DNA from: Desulfoferrobacter suflitae | GTDB lineage: Bacteria > Desulfobacterota > Syntrophobacteria > Syntrophobacterales > Syntrophobacteraceae | Assembly (NCBI RefSeq): GCF_022603395.1 | Contig: NZ_JAIBKA010000009.1 | Coordinates: 150,167-214,166, forward strand | Length of the DNA stretch: 64,000 nucleotides | Direction of reading: 5' to 3' | Translations under genes and position numbers: made by a program | Shown here: positions 44,184 to 52,124 of the stretch, piece after piece | How positions within the stretch are numbered: the first letter of the stretch is position 1 | Layout of the letters: each line of letters opens with the position of its first letter | Notes under the pieces: model-generated | Seen by the model: the letters and a program-made list of their open reading frames with translations, nothing else | Database searches by the model: none | Told to the model about the DNA's origin: nothing

Positions 44184-44620
44184 ATCCGGAAAAACTGAGC
44201 AGAGGCAGTATCCTTGGGCTGGACACCGTAGTCTTCGTTTATTTCCTGGAACAACATCCAAGACATTACGCAACGTCAAAGCGGCTTTTCCGCCGTATCG
44301 AAGCGGGTGATCTGACTGGTATCATATCCACGCTGGTTTTTGCCGAGCTGCTGGTTCCTGCCTGCCGAGCCAATGATTTCGAACGAGCCGAAATTTTGGT
44401 CCAATTGGTGACTGATTTTCCGAATATAAAGGTGCTCCCGTTATCTTCGGAAATCTCAGTTGCAGCGGCTCGCCTGCGCGGAGCTCATGGTATGCGGACA
44501 CCTGACGCCATCCATGCTGCTACCGGCTTGAAAATGGGCGCCGGGGGCATCATCACCAATGACAGAGAATTCCTAAAGCTAGCGGGGCTGACCGACATTT
44601 TGCTGTTTGATGCAGACTGA
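44171..44620 (+). CDS. PIN-domain ribonuclease toxin (VapC type)
   Basis: A 149-residue toxin. PIN acidic residues are seen as D18 (LGLDTVVFVYFLE), E in VFAELLVPA near 58, D in RTPDAIHAAT near 113 and D in ITNDREF near 131, so the four-acid metal site is complete. VapC enzymes cut tRNA or rRNA. It overlaps the AbrB antitoxin gene by 13 bp. It ends four bases before the convergent end of the next PIN module. Confidence 0.9.
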   Translation: MGQLDPEKLSRGSILGLDTVVFVYFLEQHPRHYATSKRLFRRIEAGDLTGIISTLVFAELLVPACRANDFERAEILVQLVTDFPNIKVLPLSSEISVAAARLRGAHGMRTPDAIHAATGLKMGAGGIITNDREFLKLAGLTDILLFDAD

Positions 44621-44623
44621 TAA

Positions 44624-45154
44624 TCAGTGTTTTGTTGGAAATTGGATCGAAATGATATGGAAGAATCGCAAGACGATAAGGAAAGTCATTGAAGAGCGTT
44701 TGGATCGGGGGGGTATGTTGCTTTTTTCTTCTACCGGTAAAGCCATGAATGGATTTTCAATTAGCATTTCTTGGATGATCTGCCCATTCTGCAAATCCTC
44801 GGTAAAGAGGCGCTTGGTCCCGCAGGCCAAAGCGGTCTCAATAATGAGAGAATCCCGGAAAGAAAAGCCCTCCTGACGGTTCCTTGCGATTGCAGCAAGC
44901 ACCAAAGCACTATCTACTTGGATCGTGTTTAGGGCAGCCAAATTACGGACCGCTTGTTCTGCCGAATCGAGGGAGAGCGGTTTAGCAAGCTTGCGTGTCA
45001 CGACCACATAGAATTCCTGAAGAACTTGGGTGCTCAGGGTGGCTCGGCCCGCTTCAACTTCCTCCTTAAGCAGGAGTTGGGCCTTGGCTTTCTTTGCGGG
45101 AGCATCTTCGTCAAAAAGATAAACCAGGATGTTGGTGTCAAAAAAGGATCGCAT
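44624..45154 (-). CDS. PIN-domain ribonuclease toxin (VapC type), with C-terminal extension
   Basis: A 176-residue toxin starting MRSFFDTNILVYLFDEDAPA. Asp6, the Glu in LQEFYVVVTRK, and Asp in SFRDSLIIETA and FTEDLQNG give the PIN metal site. Typical members end near ILNPF, here IENPF at about 140; the last 35 residues (EEKSNIPPRSKRSSMTFLIV) look like read-through into foreign DNA after loss of the original stop. The start overlaps the antitoxin stop by one base (TGATG). Confidence 0.88.
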   Translation of the reverse strand: MRSFFDTNILVYLFDEDAPAKKAKAQLLLKEEVEAGRATLSTQVLQEFYVVVTRKLAKPLSLDSAEQAVRNLAALNTIQVDSALVLAAIARNRQEGFSFRDSLIIETALACGTKRLFTEDLQNGQIIQEMLIENPFMALPVEEKSNIPPRSKRSSMTFLIVLRFFHIISIQFPTKH

Positions 45155-45387
45155 CAGTCGCGCTGGTGCAGATCATTCCGACACCAGACACGACCTCCGC
45201 GCCTGGAATCCGAATTGCGGGATAAAGCAATCAGTTCCTGGAGTGCTTTTGTTCGCTCGCTGCGCAAACCCGCATAAGCCTCCAAAAAATCCCGCAGCAC
45301 AGAATTGACGGAGGTTCCCTGCTCGATGGCGCGCAGCCTCGCTTTCTTTAAGGTTTGACTATCCACGGTGATGGTCAAGTTGCTCAT
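45154..45387 (-). CDS. Ribbon-helix-helix antitoxin
   Basis: A 77-residue protein. MSNLTITVDSQTLKKARLRA and EQGTSVNSVLRDFLEAYAG form a ribbon-helix-helix DNA-binding fold. The C-terminal part (ALQELIALSRNSDSRRGGRV) binds the toxin in related pairs. ATG at 45387 has AGGAGGG six bases upstream; a longer frame starting 54 bases earlier has no such site. It is translationally coupled to the PIN toxin gene. Confidence 0.88.
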   Translation of the reverse strand: MSNLTITVDSQTLKKARLRAIEQGTSVNSVLRDFLEAYAGLRSERTKALQELIALSRNSDSRRGGRVWCRNDLHQRD

Positions 45388-45986
45388 TTTACCCTCCTGT
45401 GCTCCACAGTCTCGGTGTAACACACATTTGAAACGAATCAATTTCTAATCAGCCTTTTGTTACTTCGCGAGGGGACAGAATCCAAGCTCTGGGCGGCCAC
45501 CTATGCTTATGATCCTAACGATCTAAACGCTCCAAACGACAAACGAAGAACCAAGAGACGGATTAAGGATCAAGGATTACGGATTACGCCGGGAACCCGA
45601 ACCAAGAGCCAAGCAGTCTTTATTTTCCGAAATTCACAATCCGAAATCGGAAATTGTTTTCCGTCTCCCGCCCTCTGTCTTCTGTAGTCTGGGTCTTCTG
45701 CATCATGCCCCATGCCCTCTGCGCCCCCTTCGTCTCCTTGATTAACTTCTGCAAAAATTTGTTTTTTAAACTTTCCGCAATCCGCAATCCGCCTTAATCC
45801 GTAATCCCCAACACCCCTTCGTTCCTTCCTTGAATTTCGCAACGAGGGTGCATAGAATGATAAGGCCTTTAGATCATGACGAGTGGGCTGCAGCGAGACG
45901 GTTCGGGCGCGATTCCGAAAGAGCGTTTTATTAATTGTTTCCAATGCTTGCTGAAAGAACAGGATCTTAAGCCAAGGAGTTCAAGA
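45388..45986. other. Spacer with low-complexity scar sequence
   Basis: No gene is supported in these 600 bases. They contain words such as AACCAAGAGCCAAG, CGGATTACGCCGG and CCGCAATCCGCC that recur at 49562, 50600-50830, 52760, 53880-54080 and 54270. These look like filler left by repeated recombination or slippage between modules. Confidence 0.5.
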
Positions 45987-46214
45987 ATGCTGGCGCGAAA
46001 AATGAGGACAAAAATCGGCGAAGACAGAATGCTCGTCATTCATATGCCCGACATTCCGCCCGGGGAAGTTGAAATAATAGTCCTACGAGAAGACGAGCGG
46101 ACTACCGATGTTTGTGATCCTTTAGCTCAAATACCCAAACGTCGAGTTGGGAAAATTATGAACGGGGCAATAATACGCGGCCAGGATGCTGGTATCCACG
46201 TAGTACATCAATAA
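45987..46214 (+). CDS. Orphan VapB-like antitoxin
   Basis: A 75-residue protein read from the ATG at 45987. KIGEDRMLVIHMPDIPPGEV followed by EIIVLRE resembles the small beta-strand antitoxins whose DNA-binding part contains a GEVEVIVL-type strand; the neighbour at 53061 has a similar EVEVIVIPF. The frame ends AIIRGQDAGIHVVHQ. At 46196 another frame reads MLVST, a stop, then YINNAP, which resembles a broken VapC start. The partner toxin is therefore lost or never present. Confidence 0.55.
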   Translation: MLARKMRTKIGEDRMLVIHMPDIPPGEVEIIVLREDERTTDVCDPLAQIPKRRVGKIMNGAIIRGQDAGIHVVHQ

Positions 46215-46334
46215 CGCTCCCGGTTTCTCATACGCACAACGGTGGTGCTGAGAGGTTCGCCGGAAATTCGAATCGATTTCCGAAAACCTTTCAGACTTGG
46301 CAGTGGTTTAAGCTCCTTTTTTGGTGTCACAATG

Positions 46335-46600
46335 CGGGCAGAACAAGGAAGACCTGGAAGACTGGGAATTTTCTCTCAGCGCCCTGAAGTGGTGGCAGGC
46401 GAAGGTCAAGGAGCTCCGGGGTGTTGCAGACGCTGCGTAAGTAGTCTGATGTCATTCTGTCTTACAGTATCAAGAGATTCGAACAAGTCGGCGGTTCGCT
46501 TCGGCTGACAATGGGAATTGATCTTGCCGACTGCTCGAAGCTCTACGTTCGTGAAACCGTCATGGCGGGCATGAAACGCAATATCTCCAAGCAATGAACC
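46335..46600 (+). pseudogene. TumE-type two-gene module, remnant with internal deletion
   Basis: From about 46340 the sequence matches the end of the intact first gene at 59297-59407 (GACCTGGAAGACTGGGAATT, AAGTGGTGGCAGGCGAAGGT). From 46437 it matches the second gene (ATCAAGAGATTCGAACAAGT) until ATGAAACGCAA, then jumps about 170 bp to the gene's last codons (ATCTCCAAGCAATGA). The start of the first gene and the conserved HWQD-RWDN part of the second are missing, so neither product can work. Confidence 0.88.
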
Positions 46601-46749
46601 CGTATCAATAACGATTTGGTGCACATCCGCGTTAATCTGCGCTTATCGGCGGCCAATTTAACGGTGATGGACCGAGGTATCAGAATGAGCTCCGAGCTGA
46701 ATGGGAATGAAATTGGCATGTGGCCCGAATCGCTGCAAGGTGTCCTGCA

Positions 46750-46865
46750 AAACGCGAAGAACGCAAAGAACGCCGTTAGCTCCAGGGGCTGGATCTTTTC
46801 CTGATCGGTTTTCCCCGATCAGGAAAAAACCCATTCCTTAGCGTCCTTCGAGCCTTAGCGGTTCC
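46750..46865. repeat. Palindromic element R, copy 2
   Basis: AACGCGAAGAACGCAAAGAA, TTAGCTCCAGGGGCTGGATC, the CCTGATCGG/CCGATCAGG hairpin and GCGTCCTTCGAGCCTTAGCG are all present. The left flank (CGCTGCAAGGTGTCCTGC) is the alternative left end shared with copies 5, 6 and 7. The right flank (AAGCCAACCCGCGGCAACAT) continues the shared sequence for about 100 bp. Confidence 0.88.
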
Positions 46866-47007
46866 AATAAAGCCAACCCGCGGCAACATCCAAACCATCC
46901 AAACCACCCAAACCCGCACCCAGAACCCGTTATCGCCCCCGTTTCGACGCCACAATCGCGGCTCTAACAGCAAAAAGCGCCTGATTTGTGGTAGTTTTCA
47001 AAGGTAA

Positions 47008-47037
47008 TCAGAGCAAAGCGCATGTATCCAGCAACAT
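47008..47037 (-). pseudogene. vapC start remnant, nine codons
   Basis: Directly coupled to the antitoxin stop (TGATG) the frame reads MLLDTCALL then a stop. MLLDTCALLW is a classic VapC N-terminus. The break falls where the sequence switches into the repeat tract flanking element R (ATTACCTTTGAAAAC, also at about 60915). The toxin has been replaced by repeat DNA. Confidence 0.75.
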
Positions 47038-47267
47038 CAGTTTGTCTCCGGCCATTCATCATCATTCAGAGGCTCTGTCGGATCATATTTGATCTTAATG
47101 GCGCTCATGACCGGATGCGGTGCAAGGCGATCGGGGTGCGTGTGGGGCACCAGGTCGGCCACGGGTTTGCCATTCCGGCATATAGAGATACGCTCCCCGT
47201 TTTTTTCCACTTCAGCCAGGAGAGCCGAGAGCTTTGTCTTTGCTTCGTGGACATTGACAGCCTTCAT
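47037..47267 (-). CDS. Phd/YefM-type antitoxin, toxin lost
   Basis: A 76-residue protein: MKAVNVHEAKTKLSALLAEV, then GERISICRNGKPVADLVPH, the standard Phd/YefM DNA-binding fold. The tail IKIKYDPTEPLNDDEWPETN has the acidic toxin-neutralising pattern ending in a W, as in VapC-linked members. ATG at 47267 has GGGAGG just upstream. The next gene should be vapC, but only nine codons remain. An antitoxin without its toxin can still repress or neutralise related modules. Confidence 0.9.
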   Translation of the reverse strand: MKAVNVHEAKTKLSALLAEVEKNGERISICRNGKPVADLVPHTHPDRLAPHPVMSAIKIKYDPTEPLNDDEWPETN

Positions 47268-47789
47268 CGTTTCCTCCCTTTCCGGACCGGGTCTTGTTGC
47301 CGCCTGACGGGATATCGGCATTTCACCTCATCGGAGTAGCAAGCTGCCAAGTAATGGTTTTTTTGCATACTTTGAGTCAACTTAGTTTATTTGACTAAGT
47401 CCGTCAAGTCGGAATTCTGGTGAGAGCAGAGGGGAAACGTAAGTTCATAGGTAATTCAGCCACTGGACTCGGTCCGACCCCAGGCTTAGCCGACAGGCTT
47501 AGCGCTTATTTATGAACCACAAAGGCGCAAAGAACGCCAAGGCTGTTGTAAAACAACCTTATCAGCAGCGGCAAGGGGGTGAAGAGGTGAAGAGGTGATG
47601 AACAATTCGAAAGAATTCGCTGGGTAAATACTCGCCTTCCATCAATGACGATTTGGTAATTGCTCTTGATTTCATAATCGCGTGGCTCAACTCCGAACTC
47701 AGGTACCTCCACTCCCCAGCCTGGGACGTATTTTTGTTTCCGAAATCGACTTGTCTTGACCTATGAAATCTATCAAAATATTGTACTAC
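47268..47789. other. Intergenic region with a scar of the TumE-type module
   Basis: AAGGCTGTTGTAAAACAACC, GTGAAGAGGTGATGAACAAT (about 47540-47606) match the leader and first codons of the intact first gene at 59049-59110. About 25 bases later, from about 47640, GACGATTTGGTAATTGCTCT matches the DNA beyond the end of the second gene at 59746. Both genes have been deleted between these points. Bases 47745-47789 repeat a segment at 54745-54785. Confidence 0.75.
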
Positions 47790-47945
47790 ATGATCAAATC
47801 CTTTGCAGACGGCCGAACTCAAGATTTTATGAATACGGTAAAGCCGGCAAGTTTCGAGGGCTCGATATTGAGGCTGCCGAGGATTTGCCGGCAGGGCTCG
47901 ATGCTGCGACGGCTTTGTCGGACCTTAGCCCGTTAAAGAGTGTTA
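47790..47945 (+). pseudogene. higB toxin remnant with one-base frameshift
   Basis: Starts ATGATCAAATCCTTTGCAGA like the intact higB at 54952 and follows it for about 155 bases. One G is missing in GAACTC-AAG (intact GAACTCGAAG), which shifts the frame after residue 10. It is also cut short after CCGTTAAAGAGTGTT. No higA follows. Confidence 0.88.
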
Positions 47946-47983
47946 ACGCGTTGCCCTACGAAGAAACGATACAAAGGATACAG

Positions 47984-48160
47984 ATGCCCATATTGTCTAT
48001 GTTCTTTGGTATCATTATCAGAATGTACTATGACGATCACGATCCACCACATTTTCATGCTGAGTACCAAGGAATGAAGGCGGTTTTCGATTTCAGGGGT
48101 AACATACTACGAGGGGATCTCAAGTCGAGAACGGCGACAAAAATACCCCCATTAGATTGA
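47984..48160 (+). CDS. DUF4160-type protein, C-terminally shortened
   Basis: A 58-residue protein. [20 protein letters not shown], then [10 protein letters not shown] and AVFDFRG are the signature of DUF4160 proteins, which often sit next to a DUF2442 gene and are regarded as toxin-antitoxin-like. Usual members have about 25 more residues with an LxxW-type helix. Here the frame ends KIPPLD soon after LKSRTATK, so the last helix is lost. The DUF2442 partner begins eight bases downstream. Confidence 0.75.
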   Translation: MPILSMFFGIIIRMYYDDHDPPHFHAEYQGMKAVFDFRGNILRGDLKSRTATKIPPLD

Positions 48161-48168
48161 GGACTAAA

Positions 48169-48471
48169 ATGTGGAATCTAAATGAAGTATCTGAAATCAA
48201 TTACAGAGGCGGCTACGTATACAGAATAGCATTTGATGATGGTCTAGAGGGAGAGATTGATTTTTCAGATTACATAGGCAGAGGACCGATTTTCGAACCT
48301 CTGCGAGACATAGAGTATTTTAAGATGGCCACGATAGAGGGCGGCACAATAGCATGGCCAAATGGTGCAGATGTAGCACCAGAGACACTTTACGAGAAAC
48401 TGGAAGGCGGTAACAAGGGCATGCTCGCGGACACGAAACCACGCGGTGACGATATGGTGGTGTTATCATGA
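48169..48471 (+). CDS. DUF2442-type protein
   Basis: A 100-residue protein. [40 protein letters not shown] and [20 protein letters not shown] match DUF2442. A start at 48169 is chosen since TTGAGGAC precedes it and the domain begins there. The C-terminus ([19 protein letters not shown]) is longer than usual and may be read-through. With the preceding DUF4160 gene it forms a probable two-gene module; activity is not established. Confidence 0.82.
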   Translation: MWNLNEVSEINYRGGYVYRIAFDDGLEGEIDFSDYIGRGPIFEPLRDIEYFKMATIEGGTIAWPNGADVAPETLYEKLEGGNKGMLADTKPRGDDMVVLS

Positions 48472-48603
48472 AGTTCCGTGGCCGCGTGATTTCGTGTCGG
48501 TGATGCGTTGGCGTGCACAAGCTTAGCGGCGAGAGTAAAAGCTCGTGTCCTTTCGGCAAGTGTCCATCCGAAATGCTTTTCCTGTCTTTGCTTTTGAAAA
48601 TTG

Positions 48604-48633
48604 GGAACCGCCAAGGCGCGAAGAACGCAAAGA
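48604..48633. repeat. Left arm of palindromic element R (half copy)
   Basis: GGGAACCGCCAAGGCGCGAA and GAACGCAAAGAA with the standard left flank (TTTTCCTGTCTTTGC). The rest of the element is absent: the VapB-like gene begins 15 bases later. A 26-base higB scrap (GTGCACAAGCTTAGCGGCGA) lies at about 48505-48530. Confidence 0.75.
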
Positions 48634-48648
48634 AAAAGGATTTGTACC

Positions 48649-48909
48649 ATGAGAGAACAACTGACCGTATCTCGGATCAAACAGAAGTTGCACAAGATAC
48701 CTCCGGAAAAGCTTCAAGAGATTGTTGATTTCATTGACTTTATACTGACAAAAGAAACTTCAAGAAACGACCGGAAGGTCGAAAAGCTGGAGGGAATTTG
48801 GCAAGAGCTGGGCTTCGAAAAGATTTCAAATTTGGATAAAAGTATTCGCGAAATCCGGCAGGAAACTGAAACGGGACTTCTGGAAAGAATCTCTAGATGC
48901 GGTATTTAG
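48649..48909 (+). CDS. DUF2281/VapB-like antitoxin, copy 1
   Basis: An 86-residue acidic-basic protein. MREQLTVSRIKQKLHKIPPE and VDFIDFILTKE give the DUF2281-like helix pair; the rest (EKLEGIWQELGFEKISNLDK) is the toxin-binding arm. A close paralogue is at 63236. Its 3' end overlaps by 13 bp the start of a VapC frame that stops after 16 residues. Its own start has only a weak ribosome site because element R DNA lies directly upstream. Confidence 0.8.
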   Translation: MREQLTVSRIKQKLHKIPPEKLQEIVDFIDFILTKETSRNDRKVEKLEGIWQELGFEKISNLDKSIREIRQETETGLLERISRCGI

Positions 48910-48947
48910 CAGATACAGTCGCAATTGTGAGGCACTTTGCTCACTGA
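48897..48947 (+). pseudogene. vapC start remnant, 16 codons
   Basis: The frame MRYLADTVAIVRHFAH then stop is the beginning of a PIN toxin, and it overlaps the antitoxin gene as in intact pairs. The matching copy at 63484 continues KVGRIGKSARHILREAD before also losing homology. The first catalytic Asp is kept but the rest of the domain is gone. Confidence 0.82.
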
Positions 48948-49071
48948 AATGCCTTTCATGTCCCCTTCCTTCTCTTCGTTTCCTCCTGTAACAATCTTTT
49001 TTTGACGAAGAACGTTGAACGTTGACTTCCCGCATGCGGCGGTATAGTCTAAATCAATGTATGGAGCAGCC

Positions 49072-49464
49072 ATGAGTGGATTAGGGTTCGACACACACGC
49101 ATATGTAAAGAAGTTAAGGGCGGTAGGGTTCACTGAGGAGCAAGCCGAAGTTCAGACGCAGGTGATCGTCGAACTGATCGACGGGCATTTAGCTACCAAA
49201 CGCGATCTGAAGGAACTTGAGGTAGTCCTGCGAAGAGACCTCAAGGAACTCGATGCGGCCCTGCGAAGAGACCTCAAGGAACTCGATGCGGCCCTGAGAA
49301 AAGACCTCAATGAAGTTGAAGCAGCTCTGAAAAGAGATATTGAAGAGCTACGCCGCGATATGAAAGAAATGGAGCTGCGTCTGAGGCACGATTTGACCTT
49401 GCGTTTGGGAGGCATGCTGGCCGCCGGCATCGCTGTGGTTGCCTTATTGGTAAAGCTTTTTTGA
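49072..49464 (+). CDS. Coiled-coil membrane-anchored protein (DUF1640/CCDC90-like)
   Basis: A 130-residue protein. GFDTHAYVKKLRAVGFTEEQ and AEVQTQVIVELIDGHLATKR match the DUF1640 opening. Then comes a coiled coil made of heptad-like units (RRDLKELDAAL twice, then diverged copies), and a C-terminal membrane helix (GGMLAAGIAVVALLVKLF). The unit RRDLKELDAAL reflects a 33-bp DNA repeat. Two 3'-end fragments of the same gene lie beside the Rpn genes at 55862 and 57294. Function unknown; it is common near mobile and toxin-antitoxin loci. Confidence 0.82.
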   Translation: MSGLGFDTHAYVKKLRAVGFTEEQAEVQTQVIVELIDGHLATKRDLKELEVVLRRDLKELDAALRRDLKELDAALRKDLNEVEAALKRDIEELRRDMKEMELRLRHDLTLRLGGMLAAGIAVVALLVKLF

Positions 49465-49658
49465 GGCATTTCGGGTTTCGGAAGAAAAAGCGACAACAAA
49501 GCAAACGAAGCAGCACTGCTCAAAAGCGCAAATCGTAATCCGTGCAATCATTTCTTTTTAACCAAGAACGACGAACCAAGAACCAGGAACCAAGCACAAA
49601 GAGCGGATTTGCCCAAAGCCTGGCCACTCTCAATCCCGTTCAGAGTTCCAGCAAAGAA

Positions 49659-50117
49659 CTACTTGTTCCATTTGGAAAGTTCATCCAGCAGTCTCTCGCT
49701 TAAGTAAAAACCTGCTTCCTTTAGCTTAGTTGCTTCCTCATAGGCGCTCGAAATCAATCCCATCCCTTCGGATTTCATCAAAATCCCTATCGTCCCGACC
49801 ACTTTCAGGCCAAGGGATTCGGCGATTTTACGTGCTTTGGAATCATCAATGACTACCCTCATGCCAGAATCAACGCCAAGGGTGATCACCTCTGATTCCC
49901 CTCTACCCAAACCAAGCTCACCGACAAACAAGTTTATCAATGGACTTTGGACTTGGCGGATCGAAAGACAAGTTAATTCCAATGTTCCAAATTCATCGAC
50001 AACAGCTCTGGGAATGATAATTTCTGAATAGAGCTCGCAAAGAACCGGGGAGAGACGAAGTTTTTCCAAGGCAATCAGGGCGGATGTGTCAATGACTGCG
50101 CTCTCATGCATTTTCAA
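49659..50117 (-). CDS. DUF3368-type PIN-domain toxin
   Basis: A 152-residue protein. AVIDTSALIALEKLRLSPVL, EIIIPRAVVDEFG and VIDDSKARKIAESLGLKVVG with TIGILMKSEG are typical of the DUF3368 PIN family. The acidic residues of the metal site are present (D9, E, D). It pairs with the UPF0175 gene upstream, overlapping by 14 bp. A truncated copy of this gene is at 62815-62990. Confidence 0.9.
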   Translation of the reverse strand: MKMHESAVIDTSALIALEKLRLSPVLCELYSEIIIPRAVVDEFGTLELTCLSIRQVQSPLINLFVGELGLGRGESEVITLGVDSGMRVVIDDSKARKIAESLGLKVVGTIGILMKSEGMGLISSAYEEATKLKEAGFYLSERLLDELSKWNK

Positions 50118-50337
50118 GCTCTTTGTACAGGTCCATATCGGTGTACTTTATGGGAGCCACTCCTCTTTGGAGGAGAATTTCCACAAATGCCCTCTCTGAG
50201 AATCCAGCGACTTCAGCAGCCTTTCCCAACGAGAGAAGACCGTCGTCGAGAAGTTTAATCGCAAGGAGAAGCCGTATCTCATCCTCTCTCAGATTGAGTT
50301 CAGGCAGGTGGACACATTTCGTCCTCGTCGTTTCCAT
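50104..50337 (-). CDS. UPF0175-type antitoxin
   Basis: A 77-residue protein. LREDEIRLLLAIKLLDDGLL, then LSLGKAAEVAGFSERAFVEI and LLQRGVAPIKYTDMDLYKEL match UPF0175 proteins, helix-turn-helix-like antitoxins for DUF3368 PIN toxins. The start is well placed at the operon head. Toxin and antitoxin overlap by 14 bp. Confidence 0.9.
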   Translation of the reverse strand: METTRTKCVHLPELNLREDEIRLLLAIKLLDDGLLSLGKAAEVAGFSERAFVEILLQRGVAPIKYTDMDLYKELENA

Positions 50338-50902
50338 ATGACATCTCCATCATGGATCTCGTCACGTCCAAAGCATTTTGATCCGCCAGTTCAATGATCT
50401 CGGTCACGCGCTGTTCACCTCCGCCGCCGCATGAGGGGCCTATTCGCGCTGCTTTGTGTCTAACTTTTGAGTCACAGTATCCATGCCTTTGTCTTTCCTG
50501 AAGATCTTGTCGATACAGTTCGAATAAGAAAAACCATCAGTTCTTTTCAATCATATCTTAAGGCCCAAGTTGCTGCAAGTAGACTTCGCTGATAACAATT
50601 TCATTTCCGAAATTCGAGATTCGAAATCCCAAATCCGAGAATGATTCCCGTCTCCCCCTCAATCCTCTGAGCACTGCATTATGACCCAGATTGTGTGTCC
50701 ACACATTCTTGAAAACGTTATTGCGGTCAGCACCCCCGAACAGGCGGAAATTCAAAATTCAAGACTGAAAACTGAGCATAGCTCAAAGTCAGCAACCAGC
50801 AACGAAGAACGAAGAACAGCCCGCAACTCAAAAGTCTGTTAATTGCCATGTTGACAGAACGTACACGGATAGCCATAATATGGCGAAGGTTAAGGATGGA
50901 GG
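50338..50902. other. Divergent spacer between UPF0175 and higBA modules
   Basis: No gene is supported in 565 bases. It contains filler words (AACGAAGAACGAAGAACAGC, TTCCGAAATTCGAGATTCGA) shared with other spacers of this region, and the higBA promoter at its right end. Confidence 0.5.
50851..50879 (+). promoter_or_regulatory. Sigma-70-type promoter for higBA
   Basis: TTGACA (50851-50856), a 17-base spacer and CATAAT (50874-50879). It lies 23 bp before the higB start, whose ribosome site is GGATGGAGG. This is a close match to consensus. Confidence 0.75.
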
Positions 50903-51211
50903 ATGTGGATCATTACGAAGGACAAGCTCAGACGCTTTTGGGAAGTTCATAAACCGGCGAGATCCCCATTAGAAGATTGGTATCGCGTTGCAAATAAGGC
51001 AAAATGGGAGCACATCAACCATGTTCGCCGTGTCTTTCCAAGTGCTGATGCAGTCGAGGTGAAAAGCGGGAGAACCGCGACAGTCTTCAATATTAGCTGG
51101 AATAACTACAGGCTGATAGCATCGATCCACTATAACAGGGGAAAAATCTTTATTCTGGACGTTTTAACCCATGCCGAGTACAGCAAGGGCGCCTGGAAAG
51201 AAAAGTATTAG
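50903..51211 (+). CDS. higB: HigB-type mRNA interferase toxin
   Basis: A 102-residue toxin of the HigB_toxin family. MWIITKDKLRRFWEVHKPAR, then KWEHINHVRRVFPSADAVEV and RTATVFNISWNNYRLIASIH with FILDVLTHAEYSKG are diagnostic. Such proteins cut ribosome-bound mRNA. It is the first gene of the operon, with the antitoxin second, the usual HigBA order. The gap is 18 bp. It is unrelated in sequence to the RelE/HigB at 54952. Confidence 0.93.
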   Translation: MWIITKDKLRRFWEVHKPARSPLEDWYRVANKAKWEHINHVRRVFPSADAVEVKSGRTATVFNISWNNYRLIASIHYNRGKIFILDVLTHAEYSKGAWKEKY

Positions 51212-51229
51212 AGGAAAAGGAGAACGTCT

Positions 51230-51667
51230 ATGGTAGCCGTTGTACCGCCCGGCAAAGAAGGATCTCAGCGAGAAGGGACGGCAGGGTTTTCGAGCGCCAA
51301 GATTTACCCTGTTTGGCCTTTGAGAACCGAGGACGATTATTTGCGAGCCATCGAGGTAGTGGATCAGCTCGCCATAAAGGGCGAAGATAGTCTTGCCGAG
51401 GCCGAGCAGGATCAGTTGGATATTTTCAGCGCTCTCATAGAAGTCTATGAAAACATGTATCATCCAATGGTCTTACCTAAAGTGTCTCCGCTTGAATTCT
51501 TGCAGAAGCTGTTGGAATTCAGCGGTATGAATGAATCTGATTTGGGCAGGCTCCTCGGGGAGCGTTCCTTGGGGCACAAGATCCTTAAGGGTGAACGCCA
51601 ACTGAGCAAAGCCCATATCAGGACGCTGAGCGACTACTTCAAGGTGGATGCCAGTGCTTTTTTGTAA
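51230..51667 (+). CDS. higA: HigA-type antitoxin with C-terminal helix-turn-helix
   Basis: A 145-residue protein. The N-terminal part (IKGEDSLAEAEQDQLDIFSA as a landmark of the central helix) covers the toxin, and the C-terminal XRE helix-turn-helix reads LEFSGMNESDLGRLLGERSL, then KILKGERQLSKAHIRTLSDY. This layout is standard for antitoxins paired with HigB of this type. The start has GAGGAAAAGGAGAAC upstream. It probably represses the TTGACA promoter ahead of higB. Confidence 0.9.
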   Translation: MVAVVPPGKEGSQREGTAGFSSAKIYPVWPLRTEDDYLRAIEVVDQLAIKGEDSLAEAEQDQLDIFSALIEVYENMYHPMVLPKVSPLEFLQKLLEFSGMNESDLGRLLGERSLGHKILKGERQLSKAHIRTLSDYFKVDASAFL

Positions 51668-51811
51668 TTCGACACCGTCATAGGATTCATAAAAGGTTTC
51701 TGAAAGCACTCCATATTTACGCTCATAGCCGGCCAGGTCTTCCTCCAGTGAGTGCATCTCCTGCAACAGTTCATCAAGGGTTAAGGTACTGCTCACTGCT
51801 TTAGTCTTCAT
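51668..51811 (-). pseudogene. N-terminal remnant of a TumA-like antitoxin gene
   Basis: From ATG at 51811 the frame reads MKTKAVSSTLTLDELLQEMH, then LEEDLAGYERKYGVLSETFY and ESYDGVE, after which it runs into the antisense of higA. The YERKYGxxSExFY pattern resembles the FER-HGM region of the first genes at 59099 and 62182. The end of the gene and its partner toxin are missing, cut at the higA 3' end. Confidence 0.65.
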
Positions 51812-51920
51812 GAGTGATCTCCGATTCCGTATCATCTGCATTTAAGATACGTTGCCTTAAAGCAGTCAGTTACCAGAAGTACTGTAAAAGGCGCGTATTA
51901 AAAGGTCACAACACGGCAAC

Positions 51921-52124
51921 ATGCGCGAACTGCGCATTCAGCACACCGGCCGACCTTATCGCGTGCTCTATGCCTTCGATCCTCGCCGATGCGCGATTTT
52001 GCTGATCGGTGGAGAGAAAACTGGAGACGATCGCTGGTATGACGAATATGTGCCCATCGCAGATCGGCTCTACAATGAACATTTAGAAACATTGCGCAGG
52101 GAGGGCTTAAAGGATGGCTCGTAA
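51921..52124 (+). pseudogene. Gp49/RelE-type toxin, N-terminally truncated
   Basis: The 67 codons encode only the back half of a phage Gp49-like toxin: MRELRIQHTGRPYRVLYAFD, RRCAILLIGGEKTGDDRWYD, then EYVPIADRLYNEHLETL. About 45 N-terminal residues of the family are missing, and the DNA upstream does not supply them in any frame. It still overlaps the XRE antitoxin gene by 11 bp. Reduced or no activity is expected. Confidence 0.8.

Noticed and set aside
46196..46250. MLVST-stop-YINNAP as a proven vapC remnant
   Set aside because: The match to a VapC start is short, one key Asp is absent and no further PIN sequence follows; kept only as a note under the orphan antitoxin.
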